A stretch of DNA of 42,154 bases, from positions 1-42,154 of the forward strand of contig JBDKTO010000058.1 of NCBI GenBank assembly GCA_039680175.1. Direction: 5' to 3'. Each line of letters begins with the position of its first letter. Positions within the stretch are counted from its first letter, which is position 1. A program made the position numbers and the translations under genes. The stretch is from Veillonellales bacterium. Its GTDB lineage: Bacteria; Bacillota; Negativicutes; JAAYSF01. Positions 32,414 through 41,918 of the stretch are shown here, piece by piece. The notes under the pieces are model-generated. The model was not told the DNA's origin. It saw only the letters and a list, made by a program, of their open reading frames with translations, and searched no databases.

Positions 32414-33327
32414 TGCAATGCCTCTTGTAACGTTTTCAAATTTTTCCCCATTACAGTGATGTAATCGTCATAAGCGTCCGACTTCGCTTCACCAGTCACT
32501 GCCGGATCCAGCGTATAAACTTTTGCTCCCGTTTCCCGGGCAATCGTCTGGGCGGCCTTTGCCGGATATTGCGGTTCGGCAAACAGCGCTTTAATCTGGG
32601 ATTCTTTTATCTTTTCAATCGTTTCCTCTAATTCCGCCGGCGACGGTTCTGTTCCCGGTTCCCGCTCAATAACCGAAACAATATTCAAGTTAAATTCTTT
32701 GGCAAAGTAAGGAAAAGCCTCGTGAAATGTTATAATGTCCCTGTGTGCAGCGCTGTCCAGCGATTTATGCATGGTATCCCGCAAAGCTTCAAGTTTGTTC
32801 ACATATTCTTCCCCATTGCTTTTATACTTTGCCGCATTTTGCGGATCTGCTGCCGCAAGCTGTTCGGCAATGTTTCGGACCTGGAGGATCGCATTCGATA
32901 CACTAACCCACACATGGGGGTTCTCTTCCCCGTCTTCGTTCTTTAACAGTTCGATATTTTTACTGGCATCAATAATGGTGAGCTTCGGCTGCTGCTGTAT
33001 CACTTTATCCAAAAAAGCTTCCATGCCTGCACCATTAATAACAAAAGCGTTCGCCTTTTCAAGGGTTTTTAAATCCTCCGGCGTCAACTGATAATCGTGC
33101 AAACAACCTGTCTGGGGTTTTGTCATGTTGATCACCTCAACCCCCGGAACACCTTTCGTAACGTTAAGGGTAGAAATATACATCGGATAAAATGATGTTA
33201 CGATAGTGAAATTCTTTGCCGCCGCTGTCCCATTTAAACCTGCTTGGCTGCTGTTATTTTGTCCGCAGCCGCTCAAAGCAACAGCACTAATGATCAATAT
33301 TGATATGAGTTTACATACTTTTGACAA
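32410..33327 (-). CDS. znuA: Metal ABC transporter substrate-binding lipoprotein (ZnuA/TroA type)
   Basis: TTG 33327 follows GGGAGG by about 10 bases. The product is 305 residues with a lipobox ALSGC near residue 20. Metal-ligand positions of the cluster 9 family are visible: His in GCLHDYQLTPEDL, His in NPHVWVS, His in TFHEAFPYF and Asp in YTLDPAVTG. The acidic/His-rich loop of classical ZnuA is replaced by a short NEDGEENP segment. Zn2+ is the most likely cargo; Mn2+ cannot be excluded. The operon is preceded by the duplicated 267-bp segment with a Fur-like box. Confidence 0.9.
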   Translation of the reverse strand: MSKVCKLISILIISAVALSGCGQNNSSQAGLNGTAAAKNFTIVTSFYPMYISTLNVTKGVPGVEVINMTKPQTGCLHDYQLTPEDLKTLEKANAFVINGAGMEAFLDKVIQQQPKLTIIDASKNIELLKNEDGEENPHVWVSVSNAILQVRNIAEQLAAADPQNAAKYKSNGEEYVNKLEALRDTMHKSLDSAAHRDIITFHEAFPYFAKEFNLNIVSVIEREPGTEPSPAELEETIEKIKESQIKALFAEPQYPAKAAQTIARETGAKVYTLDPAVTGEAKSDAYDDYITVMGKNLKTLQEALQ

Positions 33328-33424
33328 CCTGCATGACCTCCCTTTTAGAATTATTCATTCACCTGAAATCCAAATAAAAATTTTTATTTAGGCCACGACC
33401 TCCTTTACCTGTCGATAATACGGT

Positions 33425-33456
33425 ATTCCTATTTAATATGATTATCAAATAGGAAT
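33425..33456. promoter_or_regulatory. Palindrome with Fur-family-like box before the znu-type operon
   Basis: Arms and centre are identical to those at 1189-1220. Conservation while neighbouring bases have drifted supports a functional operator or RNA structure. A Zur/Fur-type repressor is the natural candidate. Confidence 0.55.
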
Positions 33457-33576
33457 ATTCTTATTTATATAGTATGCATCCCATTTTTCCCCTGGTCAAG
33501 CAGCCTTTTTATCCATAAGCCGCCTTAGATAGGCGAAAAAGCCAATCAACCCTCCTTTGCCGGTTTATTCATAGGG

Positions 33577-33612
33577 TTATTTTTCAACCCTTCCCCGCCA
33601 CTCAAGCATGCC
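33577..33612 (-). pseudogene. Fragment of rhodanese-like gene (last 12 codons)
   Basis: The minus strand reads GMLEWRGRVEK followed by TAA, matching the end of the protein encoded at 1342-2103 with two substitutions. Nothing upstream continues the gene, so it is a duplicated stub. Confidence 0.85.
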
Positions 33613-33624
33613 AAAGGGGCATTC

Positions 33625-33653
33625 TTGACAATGTGTAAGTAGTAAGCTATAAT
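33625..33653 (+). promoter_or_regulatory. tRNA promoter
   Basis: Consensus TTGACA (33625-33630) and TATAAT (33648-33653) with a 17-base spacer lie 14 bases before the tRNA gene. Confidence 0.92.
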
Positions 33654-33667
33654 AATCTACGTTATAT

Positions 33668-33743
33668 GCCGGTATAGCTCAGCTGGTAGAGCATCTCATT
33701 CGTAATGAGAGGGTCGTAGGTTCGAATCCTATTATCGGCTCCA
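33668..33743 (+). tRNA. tRNA-Thr (anticodon CGT)
   Basis: The 76-base gene folds as a canonical cloverleaf: acceptor stem GCCGGTA/TATCGGC (one mismatch-tolerant pair), D-arm GCTCAGCTGGTAGAGC, anticodon stem TCTCA/TGAGA with loop TTCGTAA, and T-loop GGTTCGAATCC. CCA is encoded. Its 3' half is repeated at 41983-42024, marking an integration site. Confidence 0.95.
33702..33743 (+). repeat. Left attachment repeat (tRNA-Thr 3' part)
   Basis: 42 bases from the anticodon loop to CCA match 41983-42024 with one difference (T at 33714, C at 41995). Similarity continues through the tRNA terminator for about 45 more bases with a few mismatches. This is the tRNA-proximal boundary of the island. Confidence 0.85.
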
Positions 33744-33754
33744 ATGAAATTAAG

Positions 33755-33788
33755 CCTTCGCAGGTTGTGCGGGGGCTTTTATTATGTT
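33755..33788 (+). terminator. tRNA terminator hairpin
   Basis: AAGCCTTCGCA pairs with TGCGGGGGCTT and is followed by TTATT. The same element follows the right repeat at about 42035-42064. Confidence 0.6.
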
Positions 33789-33844
33789 AAATTGGGCTTT
33801 ATTTGGGCTTTATTTGTTTTCAAACATCCCTATAAATACTGAGC

Positions 33845-33878
33845 AAAAAAGGACAGGCTATTATGCCTATCCTTTTTT
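33845..33878. terminator. Bidirectional terminator at integrase remnant end
   Basis: AAAAAAGGACAGGC pairs with GCCTATCCTTTTTTT (one mismatch). It overlaps the last codons of the integrase remnant, with A- and T-runs on both sides. Confidence 0.85.
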
Positions 33879-34367
33879 TGTTTCGCTCTTTTCCCGGTGT
33901 TGCGTCAGAAACGTATCCATACTATCAGCAATTTGCTGATCAACGCTCTGTAATGAATGACTGTAAATATTTGCTGTTGTTCGAATATCGGTATGTCCCA
34001 GCCGGGTACTGACATTTTTTAGAGGCACTCCCTGGGCAATCAAGAGACTGGCAGATGTGTGCCGCAGGCCCTTGAATGGAACATGGGGCAGATTGTGGCG
34101 CTTTAGGAATTTAGAAAACCACTGGGAGGGAGTCTGGGTATACATGGGCTTTCCATTCCATTGCGTGAACAACCGGTCATGATCTTGCCATTTGTCACCG
34201 AGTTCCAAACGAACTGCGTTTTGTTGCGATTTATACTCTTTAAGTAATACAACAATGCTAGTCGGTAAGGTAATCCTCCGACACGATGAATCATTTATCC
34301 GCAGACCCGTATCCACCGATCTAACGCTTTGGTTTATGCTGGTTTTGTAAGCAACATAAATTAGCAG
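33867..34367 (-). pseudogene. Tyrosine site-specific integrase, C-terminal remnant
   Basis: The open frame runs from a TAA at 34368-34370 to 33867, about 166 codons, with no proper start; the best internal start is GTG 34316. Catalytic C-terminal features remain: FKGLRHTSASLLIAQG (Arg of the HxxR box, but Lys in place of the first His), STRLGHTDIRTT (His) and ANIYSH (Tyr). The arm-binding and core-binding domains and the first catalytic Arg are missing. It lies next to tRNA-Thr, as an island integrase should. It begins exactly at the asparaginase stop codon, a deletion or insertion junction. Confidence 0.85.
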
Positions 34368-35344
34368 TTAATAAGTCCAAAACATATCTTGTATTTCCTT
34401 AGGATCACTTGTTTTAGTCAAGGCTAACATGAGTAAAATCCTGGCTTTTTGCGGACTAAGATTATCGGCTGCTACAAAACGAGAAAATGCGTCATTTTGC
34501 GTAACAACTCCGTTACCCGTTCGGGTACTGCGAACAACTACAACGCCTTGGTTTTGTATTTTTCGAAATGTATTTTTCATGGCTTGCGACATATTCCCGT
34601 TACCAAGTCCTGCATAAACAATTCCTTTAACACCTAATGATGCGGCTGCTTTGGCTAACATACCGGTATCGTTGACATAACCATAAATAATATCAACTGC
34701 GGACAATTCTTTAATCCCGGAAATATCAAAATCGCTCATGTAAGTGTGCTTGCGAGTCGACATGCGGTAAAAATAAGGATGTCCGTCAATAATGTAACCC
34801 AAACATCCGAGTTCTGGAGCCTTAAAGGTATCTTGCAACGCCGTGTTGCTTTTGGTTACTTCCCGGCTGCTGTTAATTGTATCGTTAAGTGAGACAAGTA
34901 TTCCTTTTCCCCACGCCGTAGTATTTACAGCCAAAACGATTGCATTATACAAATTCATAGGCCCATCAGGACTAATAGCCGTTGATGGTCGCATGGCTCC
35001 GACGAGCACTACCGGTTTCTGACTTTCACTACTAAATTCAAGAAATACGCAGTCTCTTCCAGGGTATCCGTTCCATGAGTTACCACAATTCCATCTAAGT
35101 CCGGCTGCTTTAATAGAGTATTAATACGCTCAGCCAAGTGAAACCAGATTTTACAATTCATATCGGCACTGTCAATCTGGTTAATCTGTTCAGTGGTAAT
35201 GTTGGCGATCTTTTTTATCGGTTCGATGGCCTTTACTATCTCATCAATAGGTACTATACCGGCATGATAACCTACAATATCGGTAGGGTCATATGATACT
35301 CCAGCGATGGTTCCTCCAGTTGCAAGTATCACTATATTTTTCAT
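34368..35344 (-). pseudogene. L-asparaginase (type II-like, cytoplasmic form), one-base frameshift
   Basis: ATG 35344 follows AGAAGGATTGAATAT. The first part has the catalytic TGGTIAGVSYD and GIVVTHGTDTLEETAYFLNLVVK. At the AAA run (plus strand 35024-35026) the frame changes; the second part continues at once with KPVVLVGAMRPSTAI, DGPMNLYNA and the C-terminal domain to the end. One extra base would restore a protein of about 325 residues without signal peptide. Both catalytic Thr and the Lys/Asp region are kept, so decay is recent or it is a sequence error. The downstream end touches the integrase remnant. Last gene of the island operon. Confidence 0.88.
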
Positions 35345-35377
35345 ATATTCAATCCTTCTATAATATTTTTTATTCAT

Positions 35378-35694
35378 TTATATACGTTTTACTTTACATC
35401 TACGTATATAAATACTTTAAAATGAAGTGGTGCCTTGAAGTGTTGGGCTAATGTTTTGAAAGCCATCCGCCTAGTGTCGAACATGTATTTAACAAACTTT
35501 ATAAAAAAGACTTTAAGCTAATCTACTCGTGCGAGTCTGTGTGTTCCTATAGCAAACAGATAGTCAACAAACAACTTGCAGAACGAATGAAAAGCTTTTC
35601 GAATGGCCAAACTGTTTTCTTTAAGACCACCGCTAATAAATTATTATAAACTGAAACAAGCATATAATTGTGAAATAAAAAAATCAGTAATTTA
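35378..35694. other. Gap between ansA-like and dcuC-like genes with possible remnant
   Basis: A plus-strand frame without start, 35452-35649, reads FESHPPSVEHVFNKLYKKDF and ends KTTANKLL before TAA (65 codons). It is protein-like but unrecognised and antisense to its neighbours. Probably a leftover of an older insertion. Confidence 0.3.
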
Positions 35695-36953
35695 TTAGTA
35701 TATTAGCAAAATGGTAGCGACTATACATGCAATAATAACTCCCGGTAAATTTCGCTTTGTGAAATCCATTGTATTTGTTCCGGTAAAACTAGCACAAACA
35801 ATGGCAGCTGCGGAAATAGGTGGCACTGCTCGTCCAAGACAACCTGTTAAATTAGTCAGACTTCCCATACTCATAGGATCAATACCAAATTGCGCTGCAT
35901 AAATTGTTACAGATTGGTTGAAGGCAAATACAACAGCATTGCTTGATCCTGTTATGATTGAGAATAACAGGGGGCCCACTGAGGCAGTAATTTTAGCGAT
36001 ATCAGGGTTAGAAATCATATAATCTATCAACAGCTTAACCATGCCGAGAGTTTCCATTCCGCTTACAAATACCGAGGCACAAATGATAAGACCACAAACA
36101 GTACCGAAGGCTTCACCCATTCCGTGAAAAACGGTTTTGGTAATTTTACTGGGATTCTGCCTGGTAACAATAGCTGCTACGATAAACCCGATCAGCATCG
36201 TATGTGATATTTCCATTGGCTTAACGCCCGGAATAAAATGACCATGCGTTAAAAGGATCAGTGTGAGTGGAAATAACGGCAAAAATGCTTTTATCATACT
36301 TATCTGCATATCGGGTTGGTGCATTTCGTTAGTACTTCTCGATATATATCCTTTGTGTTCCTTGCGCAGATACGCACTCACTGTTAAAGATCCAGCCACT
36401 ATTGCTAAAGCTGTCAGGACAGCGAACATATGGTTGTTTACGACTGCCACGGCGGAAACATTAGCAACTTTACCTACTATAGCATTTAAAGGACTCCCTG
36501 GATTTAACATACCTCCGTACGTTCCAGCTACTACAGCAGCCCCGGCAGTGGCCGGATGAACGCCTGCAGATATTAAAATTGGAATTAAAACGGAACCAAC
36601 TGCAGCTGCCGTACCAGCTGCACTATCCATGGCAAGCATTACGAAAAATGAGATAAACGTAGTTGCCGGAATAAGAAACAATCCACTTTTTCCTAATTTC
36701 TTCGAAAACAGATTAACTAAATGTTTATCACATTCTGTCGCTTTCATAACTGTAGCAAAACCAATTACGGAAATGATTGTTTCAAATAACTGAACTTGCT
36801 TCATGGACTTGGAAAAGGCAAAAAAGTCCCTAAAGGATCTCCAAATATTGTATACATGGCCAAGCCACTCATAAAAAGAACCATGCGAGGTTCATGTCTT
36901 TTCATGAGTAAATATATCGCTATAATAAGAATAATTGAACCGCCTATAATCAT
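35695..36953 (-). pseudogene. DcuC family C4-dicarboxylate transporter, one-base frameshift
   Basis: ATG 36953 follows AGGGGAGAAGATTGT and begins MIIGGSIILIIAIYLLMKRH. The frame continues to FGDPLGTF and is lost at a run of six T (plus strand A-run 36820-36825); the other frame continues AFSKSMKQVQLFETIISV to the end. Together about 419 residues with some twelve helices. DcuC motifs include SFFVMLAMDSAAGTAAAVGS, GTYGGMLNPGSPLNAI and the SSNAVVFAF segment. It would carry aspartate, fumarate or succinate, which fits with the neighbouring asparaginase. One base restores it. It follows the M20 gene by 36 bp. Confidence 0.85.
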
Positions 36954-36989
36954 ACAATCTTCTCCCCTCGCTTTTTGATCAAACAGCGG

Positions 36990-38339
36990 CTATTTTTCGG
37001 CGTATTTATACAACAAAGCAATAATATGTTTTACCGCTTCAAAATAATCAGTAAGCACCAGGTTTTCATTAGGCGCATGATTTTTGGAACCCGGATATCC
37101 TGGTCCTAAGGCAATAATCGGCATATCCGTCCATTGGGTGAAAAATTCTCGCGGTCCTTTTCCCGGCATAGTGGGTCCAACAACAAAGGGCTTATCATAG
37201 ACAATTTTTCCCGCCTCAAGAACTACATCTAAAAACGGAGTACTTGCCGGGGTTTTTGAAGGTTTACACTTGCTTAGAACATAAATTTCCACGTCTTCAA
37301 ATCCACGCTTATCCAAGTGTGCTCTTAGCAAATTTACAATTTCATCAGGATCCTGATCTACGACTAAACGGAAATCTAATTTTGCCATAGCGTAACAAGG
37401 GAGAATAGTTTTCGAACCGTTGCCTGTATAACCGGAAGAAATGCCGCTAATGTTACAAGTTGGAGAATTAAACAGTCGTTTTGCATATTCGATTCCTTGC
37501 GCTTGTTTGATCAAGCTTCTAACATTCGCCCGGTTACGAACTTTTTCTGCTTCTTCAGCAAACGGAACCAATAAATCATATTCTTCTTTTGACAAATCCC
37601 GTACTGAGTCATAAAAACCATCGATTAAAATATTATCATTTAAATCTCTTAAGCTTGAAAGTGCCCCAACCAATCGCCATGCTGCACTGGGGATGACGGC
37701 AGCCATTTTAGAATGATAATCGTTGGCAGCTGCTTTTACGCGCAATTCGAGATAAAGAAGACCCTTGTTGCCCAAATAAGCTCCGGGTCTGCCCATTTCA
37801 TCCTTGGCGCAGAATTCCCAAATGCAGGCATCTGCTTTTAACATTTCTTTATTTTCCAGAATAAATGGTTTTAAGTTGGGGCTGCCACTTTCTTCTTCAG
37901 AATCAATAATAAATTTCACATTGACCGGCAATTCGCCACTGCTTTGCAAAATTGTCTGGATAGCATGCAAGCGCGTAAACAGAGGACCTTTATTGTCGGC
38001 GATGCCTCTTCCGTACATTTTACCATCCCGGACTTCCGGTTCAAAAGGGGGACTAATCCATAAATCAAAAGGCTCTGGTGGCTGAGTATCATAATGGTTA
38101 TAAAATAAGATCGTCTTATCCGACTTTCCTTTTATTTCTCCATAAACAACAGACGGGCCATTTCTCAAAGGGAATTTTCAGTTTTAATCCCGATCAAGTT
38201 CATTTTTTTTACTAAAAGGTCTGCCGTTTCTTCCAGTCCAATTTTTTGGGCTGAAATACTCGGCTGTCTCACAATATCAAATACATCTTGGATCATTTGT
38301 TCCTGCTGTTCATCAACCATTTGGAAAAGTTTTTTCATA
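36990..38339 (-). pseudogene. M20 family metallopeptidase, one-base frameshift
   Basis: ATG 38339 (MKKLFQMVDEQQEQM) follows GGGAGAGGAAGC. The first frame runs to KTENSL and stops at TGA; the second resumes at RNGPSVVYGEIKGKSDKTIL, so one base is missing near the A-run at plus strand 38175-38178. Metal and catalytic motifs remain: FYNHYDTQPPEPFDLW (His, Asp), GRGIADNKGP, DSEEESGSPNL (catalytic Glu pair) and the terminal NHAPNENL. A dipeptidase or deacylase of about 449 residues is expected. First gene of the operon behind a sigma-54-like promoter. Confidence 0.87.
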
Positions 38340-38421
38340 CTTTGAGCTTCCTCTCCCTAAAAATTTTTTGCGACTTTCTAATAAACTTTGTTAAGCCGCG
38401 TATTGTTTACTAAGATATATA

Positions 38422-38438
38422 TGCAAAAAGCATGCCAG
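38422..38438 (-). promoter_or_regulatory. Sigma-54 (-24/-12) promoter-like element
   Basis: The minus strand reads CTGGCATGCTTTTTGCA: GG of the -24 box and GC of the -12 box are separated by exactly 10 bases, as in the TGGCAC-N5-TTGC consensus. It lies about 80 bases before the M20 start, and the gene just upstream encodes a sigma-54 activator. Confidence 0.65.
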
Positions 38439-38467
38439 AACAAAAATCATTTGTTTTGGCATGCTTT
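38427..38467. terminator. 18-bp-arm hairpin downstream of the sigma-54 activator
   Basis: AAAGCATGCCAGAACAAA and TTTGTTTTGGCATGCTTT pair with one mismatch around a five-base loop. On the minus strand the stem ends in TTTTT, so it can terminate the activator mRNA. The same bases form the -24 box of the sigma-54-like promoter. Confidence 0.7.
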
Positions 38468-38598
38468 GTTAAGCGTATTTTTCAATTTTGCGTTCAGAAA
38501 TTATAGTATACGGTTATAATCCAATGTTTTATAGTGTCTTAACGTCTTTTGCATTTTTGAAATTCATTTTTCCATTTTTGCAATAGCATGGGACTAAA

Positions 38599-40505
38599 TT
38601 ACTTTATCTTTCGCCAAAGTGTAGTGCGGCTAATCCCCAGCTTTTGTGCAACTTTTTCATAGTCGTGTTCATACCGGGTTAATAATAGAGTAATATATTT
38701 ATTTTCAAATGTATGGACAGCAGTCTTTAAAGCTCCTTCAGATTTTACTTTAATATTAACTTCTTCCTCGTAGGATGAAGGAACTCTCATAACTTTTTTC
38801 AGCATATTATCCCAATTTTCTTCAGGTGGTGAGTTAATTATTAGTAACGACAAACGTTCCACTATATTATATAGTTCTCGAATATTCCCCGGCCAGTCAT
38901 AATGAATTAGCAGGAGTTTCAATTCCTTGGAATACTTTTCATTAATGTAAATCCCATGTTCTTTTAAAAAATATGCAGCGAGTACTATAATGTCTTGTTT
39001 TCGGTTTCTAAGCGGCGGCAACTCGATATTAAAAACATTTAAGCGATAATATAAATCTTTCCGAAATTCACCTTGTTCCACCTTTCTTGCAAGATTGACA
39101 TTGGTAGCACTGATGATACGAATGTCAACCGGTATAATTTTATTTCCGCCTATTCTCATAATTTCTTTTTCCTGGAGAACACGTAACAATCTTGCCTGTA
39201 ATGAGTTAGGCATTTCCCCAATTTCATCCAAAAAAATCGTCCCATTATGAGCAAGTTCAAACAACCCTGGTTTTCCATCTTTGCGTGCACCCGTAAAGGC
39301 TCCCCCTTCATATCCAAAAAGTTCACTCTCTAGCAGGGCCTCAGGTAAAGCAGCACAGTTAACAGCTACGAAAGGACCATTACCGCGTTTGCTTGCGTTG
39401 TGGATACTTTGTGCAAACAATTCCTTCCCTGTACCGGATTCGCCATGAATTATCACGGAAGAATCTGTGGTAGCGTACAGCTTAGCTAATTCTTTTAGTT
39501 CTTGTACATGAGGATCACTGCTTAGTATATGGTCAAACCTATTTTTAGCGATAAAGCCTTTTGTATGATTTTTATTGCGGATTAATTCTTCTAGTTGTTG
39601 AATTTTAGTAACATTTTCGAACGTCGTTACCACCCCAATACGGGTGCCATCCAATAGAACCGGAATGCGATTGCTGGCAATATGTACTCCGTTAATTTCC
39701 TGTAAATCGTTTAATTCCGGTTGACCGCTTTTAAATACTCTGTCTATTTTAATGTTAGGCAGGACAGTTTGTATGTCCTGGTCAATAACTTGATGCTGAG
39801 AAATTTTGAGAATTTTCTCTGCTGCAGGATTATATACCACCACGGTATTCTTTTCATCTGTAACAATAACGCCTTCAGCAAGGGAATCAAAGACAACTTT
39901 GATTCTTGCTGCTAAATTGCGTTCCTTACGTCGTACCCTAGCTAAATGAATTGCTTCATGAATGGAATGGCGTATAGCTTCATCACCGCAATATCTCAAA
40001 ATTCCTTTTAGCCCATTTTTTATTGCAAAATCTACAACTTTCATACCAGCAATCACAAACTCTATATTACGACGCTTTATCTCTTCAATGATTTCTGATA
40101 AGTCTTGTTGCGATTCATATCGATATTCAAAAATTGTTATACCTACCATTTTTTGAATATCCTTAACACCATGCATTTTTTTATAAGTAATCAAAGCAAT
40201 TTTAGCCGGAATATTTTCAATGGAATAGATTGTGTGCATGACATCGAATGAAGTATAAGGGATGGTTATTACAGGAATATCTACAACCTTCCTAATCTGT
40301 TCATCTGTACCTATAAGGGATAAAATTGTATCTGCAGTAGTTCCTAACTTTTCAGCCTCACTACCAGCTTCATCAAAGCCTGCAAATACAACACTGTAAT
40401 TAATATCTTCCTGCTTGGCAATTCTCGAGAAGTTATTTATTAAATCAGGCCGATAGTAATAAGAACAATACTGATATGTTTTTTTAAAACAAGATTATCT
40501 AACAA
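38599..40505 (-). pseudogene. PrpR-type sigma-54-dependent activator, N-terminal frameshift
   Basis: The continuous frame gives at least 546 residues from ATG 40239, but coding similarity extends upstream in frame to RPDLINNFSRIAKQEDIN and then shifts to HISIVLIT behind a TTG at 40505 with SD AGGAG. So one base seems missing near 40451-40465. Domains: PrpR_N sensor, PAS (about residues 105-215 of the ORF), AAA+ with HGESGTGKE, the sigma-54-contact GAFTGA (here EGGAFTGARKDG), FLDEIGEMP, and a C-terminal Fis-type HTH (EKVAQKLGISRTTLWRKIK). It probably activated the M20-dcuC-ansA operon. Confidence 0.85.
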
Positions 40506-40820
40506 TTAAAAATCAACTCCTGATAAGTGATAAGGTAGCATGATTTAGATATATTAATTATATTACACTAAATTTGAATCTCAAATTTTATTATGAGCAT
40601 TTTCCGTGCCAGGCTTTTTCCGTATAGGATTAGAAATTCGATCTATGCGGGCCTTTTCCGAAAATGAATTCACCTAGCTGCCACAGAGAAGTGTACTTCT
40701 AAATAGTTGCAGAATTATTGATTACTGGCTATTATTAGCTTAATAGATAAATAAATTAAGGCGGCTGTACTGGTTTCTAATAGAATGGCTAAACAACTTT
40801 TATATGAGAGGTTATGAGTC
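40506..40820. promoter_or_regulatory. Divergent spacer between activator and DUF362 gene
   Basis: About 315 bp with no gene. TTTTCCG occurs three times between about 40600 and 40665 (twice after GGC). No -24/-12 element was seen for the DUF362 gene. Function of the repeats unknown. Confidence 0.35.
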
Positions 40821-41918
40821 ATGAAGAATTCAGAAATTCATGTGATTTATGGTTCCAATCCAGCTCAAATGGCGTATGATCTTCTGGAAAAAATAGAACT
40901 CGCTAAGGAACTAAATCCCGGCATGAGTGTTGGGATTAAACCGAATCTTGTCGTGGCGAAGAAGGCTAGTGAAGGTGCTACAACAACTCCTGAAATAGTG
41001 GAAAGTGTGATCCGTTATTTACAGGATCATAAGATTCATAATATTGCTATTATGGAAAGCTCCTGGGTAGGCGATAATACGAAACGCGCCTTTAAGGTCT
41101 GTGGTTATGAGAAACTTTCCGAAAAATATAACGTGCCGCTTTATGATTTAAAAGATGATGATGTTGTTGTCAAACAAGTAGCGGGGCTTTCCATTAAAGT
41201 GTGCAAAAGACCGCTTGCAGTGGACTTTTTGATTAATATTCCCGTATTGAAAGCGCATTGCCAAACGTTAATGACTTGTTCCCTAAAAAATATGAAGGGT
41301 TGTATTCCCGATAGCGAGAAACGGCATTTCCACAGTCTCGGATTGAATAAGCCAATTGGCTATCTAGGCAAAATTTTAAAAGCAGATTTGATCATTGTTG
41401 ATTCGATTGCCGGTGACCTGACTTTTGAGGAGGGTGGTAATCCGGTTCAAATGGGCCGGATCATGGTAGGAAAAGACCCTGTACTTATGGATACTTATGG
41501 CGCTTCTTTATTGGGATACTCAAAAGAAGATATTGAGTATATTGAGATTGCCGAGCGGGCAGGCGTTGGTTCAGCAGACCTTCATGCCGCACAAATTGTT
41601 GAGTACGACATTGGATTAAAGAATGGCACACAATTTCGTCCTTCAAATAAGGTTAGGCGGCTCGCCCAAAAGGTTGTGGCCAAAGAAAGTTGCTCCGCAT
41701 GTTATGGTACTTTGATTCATGCATTGCAAAGATTGGACGAAAAACAGCAATTGAAATTTTTACGCCAGCCTATTTATATCGGGCAGGGTTTTCGTGGACA
41801 AGTGATAGAGGGGCTTGGCATTGGTCAGTGTACGAAGCAGTGCAGCCATTTTGTTCCGGGGTGTCCGCCGACAGGAAAAAATATTGTTGATTTTTTGGAA
41901 AAACATCTTCATAAATAA
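40821..41918 (+). CDS. DUF362 domain-containing protein
   Basis: ATG 40821 follows GAGAGGTTATGAGTC. The product is 365 residues and intact. The DUF362 core is visible: GMSVGIKPNLVVAKKASEGATTTPE, AIMESSWVGDNTKRAFKVCGY, LINIPVLKAHCQTLMTCSLKNMKGCIP and VDSIAGDLTFEEGGNP. The C-terminal 80 residues carry six Cys (ESCSACYG, GQCTKQCSHF, PGCPPT) that may bind an Fe-S cluster. The biochemical role of DUF362 proteins is unknown. It is the only island cargo gene without a disruption, divergent from the activator and adjacent to the right attachment repeat. Confidence 0.85.
   Translation: MKNSEIHVIYGSNPAQMAYDLLEKIELAKELNPGMSVGIKPNLVVAKKASEGATTTPEIVESVIRYLQDHKIHNIAIMESSWVGDNTKRAFKVCGYEKLSEKYNVPLYDLKDDDVVVKQVAGLSIKVCKRPLAVDFLINIPVLKAHCQTLMTCSLKNMKGCIPDSEKRHFHSLGLNKPIGYLGKILKADLIIVDSIAGDLTFEEGGNPVQMGRIMVGKDPVLMDTYGASLLGYSKEDIEYIEIAERAGVGSADLHAAQIVEYDIGLKNGTQFRPSNKVRRLAQKVVAKESCSACYGTLIHALQRLDEKQQLKFLRQPIYIGQGFRGQVIEGLGIGQCTKQCSHFVPGCPPTGKNIVDFLEKHLHK

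Larger units (their letters stand above)
33346..33612. repeat. 267-bp direct repeat, copy B
   Basis: Second copy of 1111-1377, with few mismatches. It supplies the whole leader of the znu-type operon, including the palindrome at 33425-33456, and stops at the duplicated GCATGCC, 12 bases before the tRNA promoter. Confidence 0.9.

Noticed and set aside
33760-33812. Short GGGCTTTATTT tandem as an att site
   Set aside because: Two imperfect copies near 33786-33810 that are not found at the right end; the tRNA 3' repeat explains the boundary.
34368-35344. Programmed ribosomal frameshifting in the asparaginase gene
   Set aside because: The AAAG context is no recognised slippery site with a stimulator, and three further genes show similar one-base losses, so decay or sequence error is simpler.
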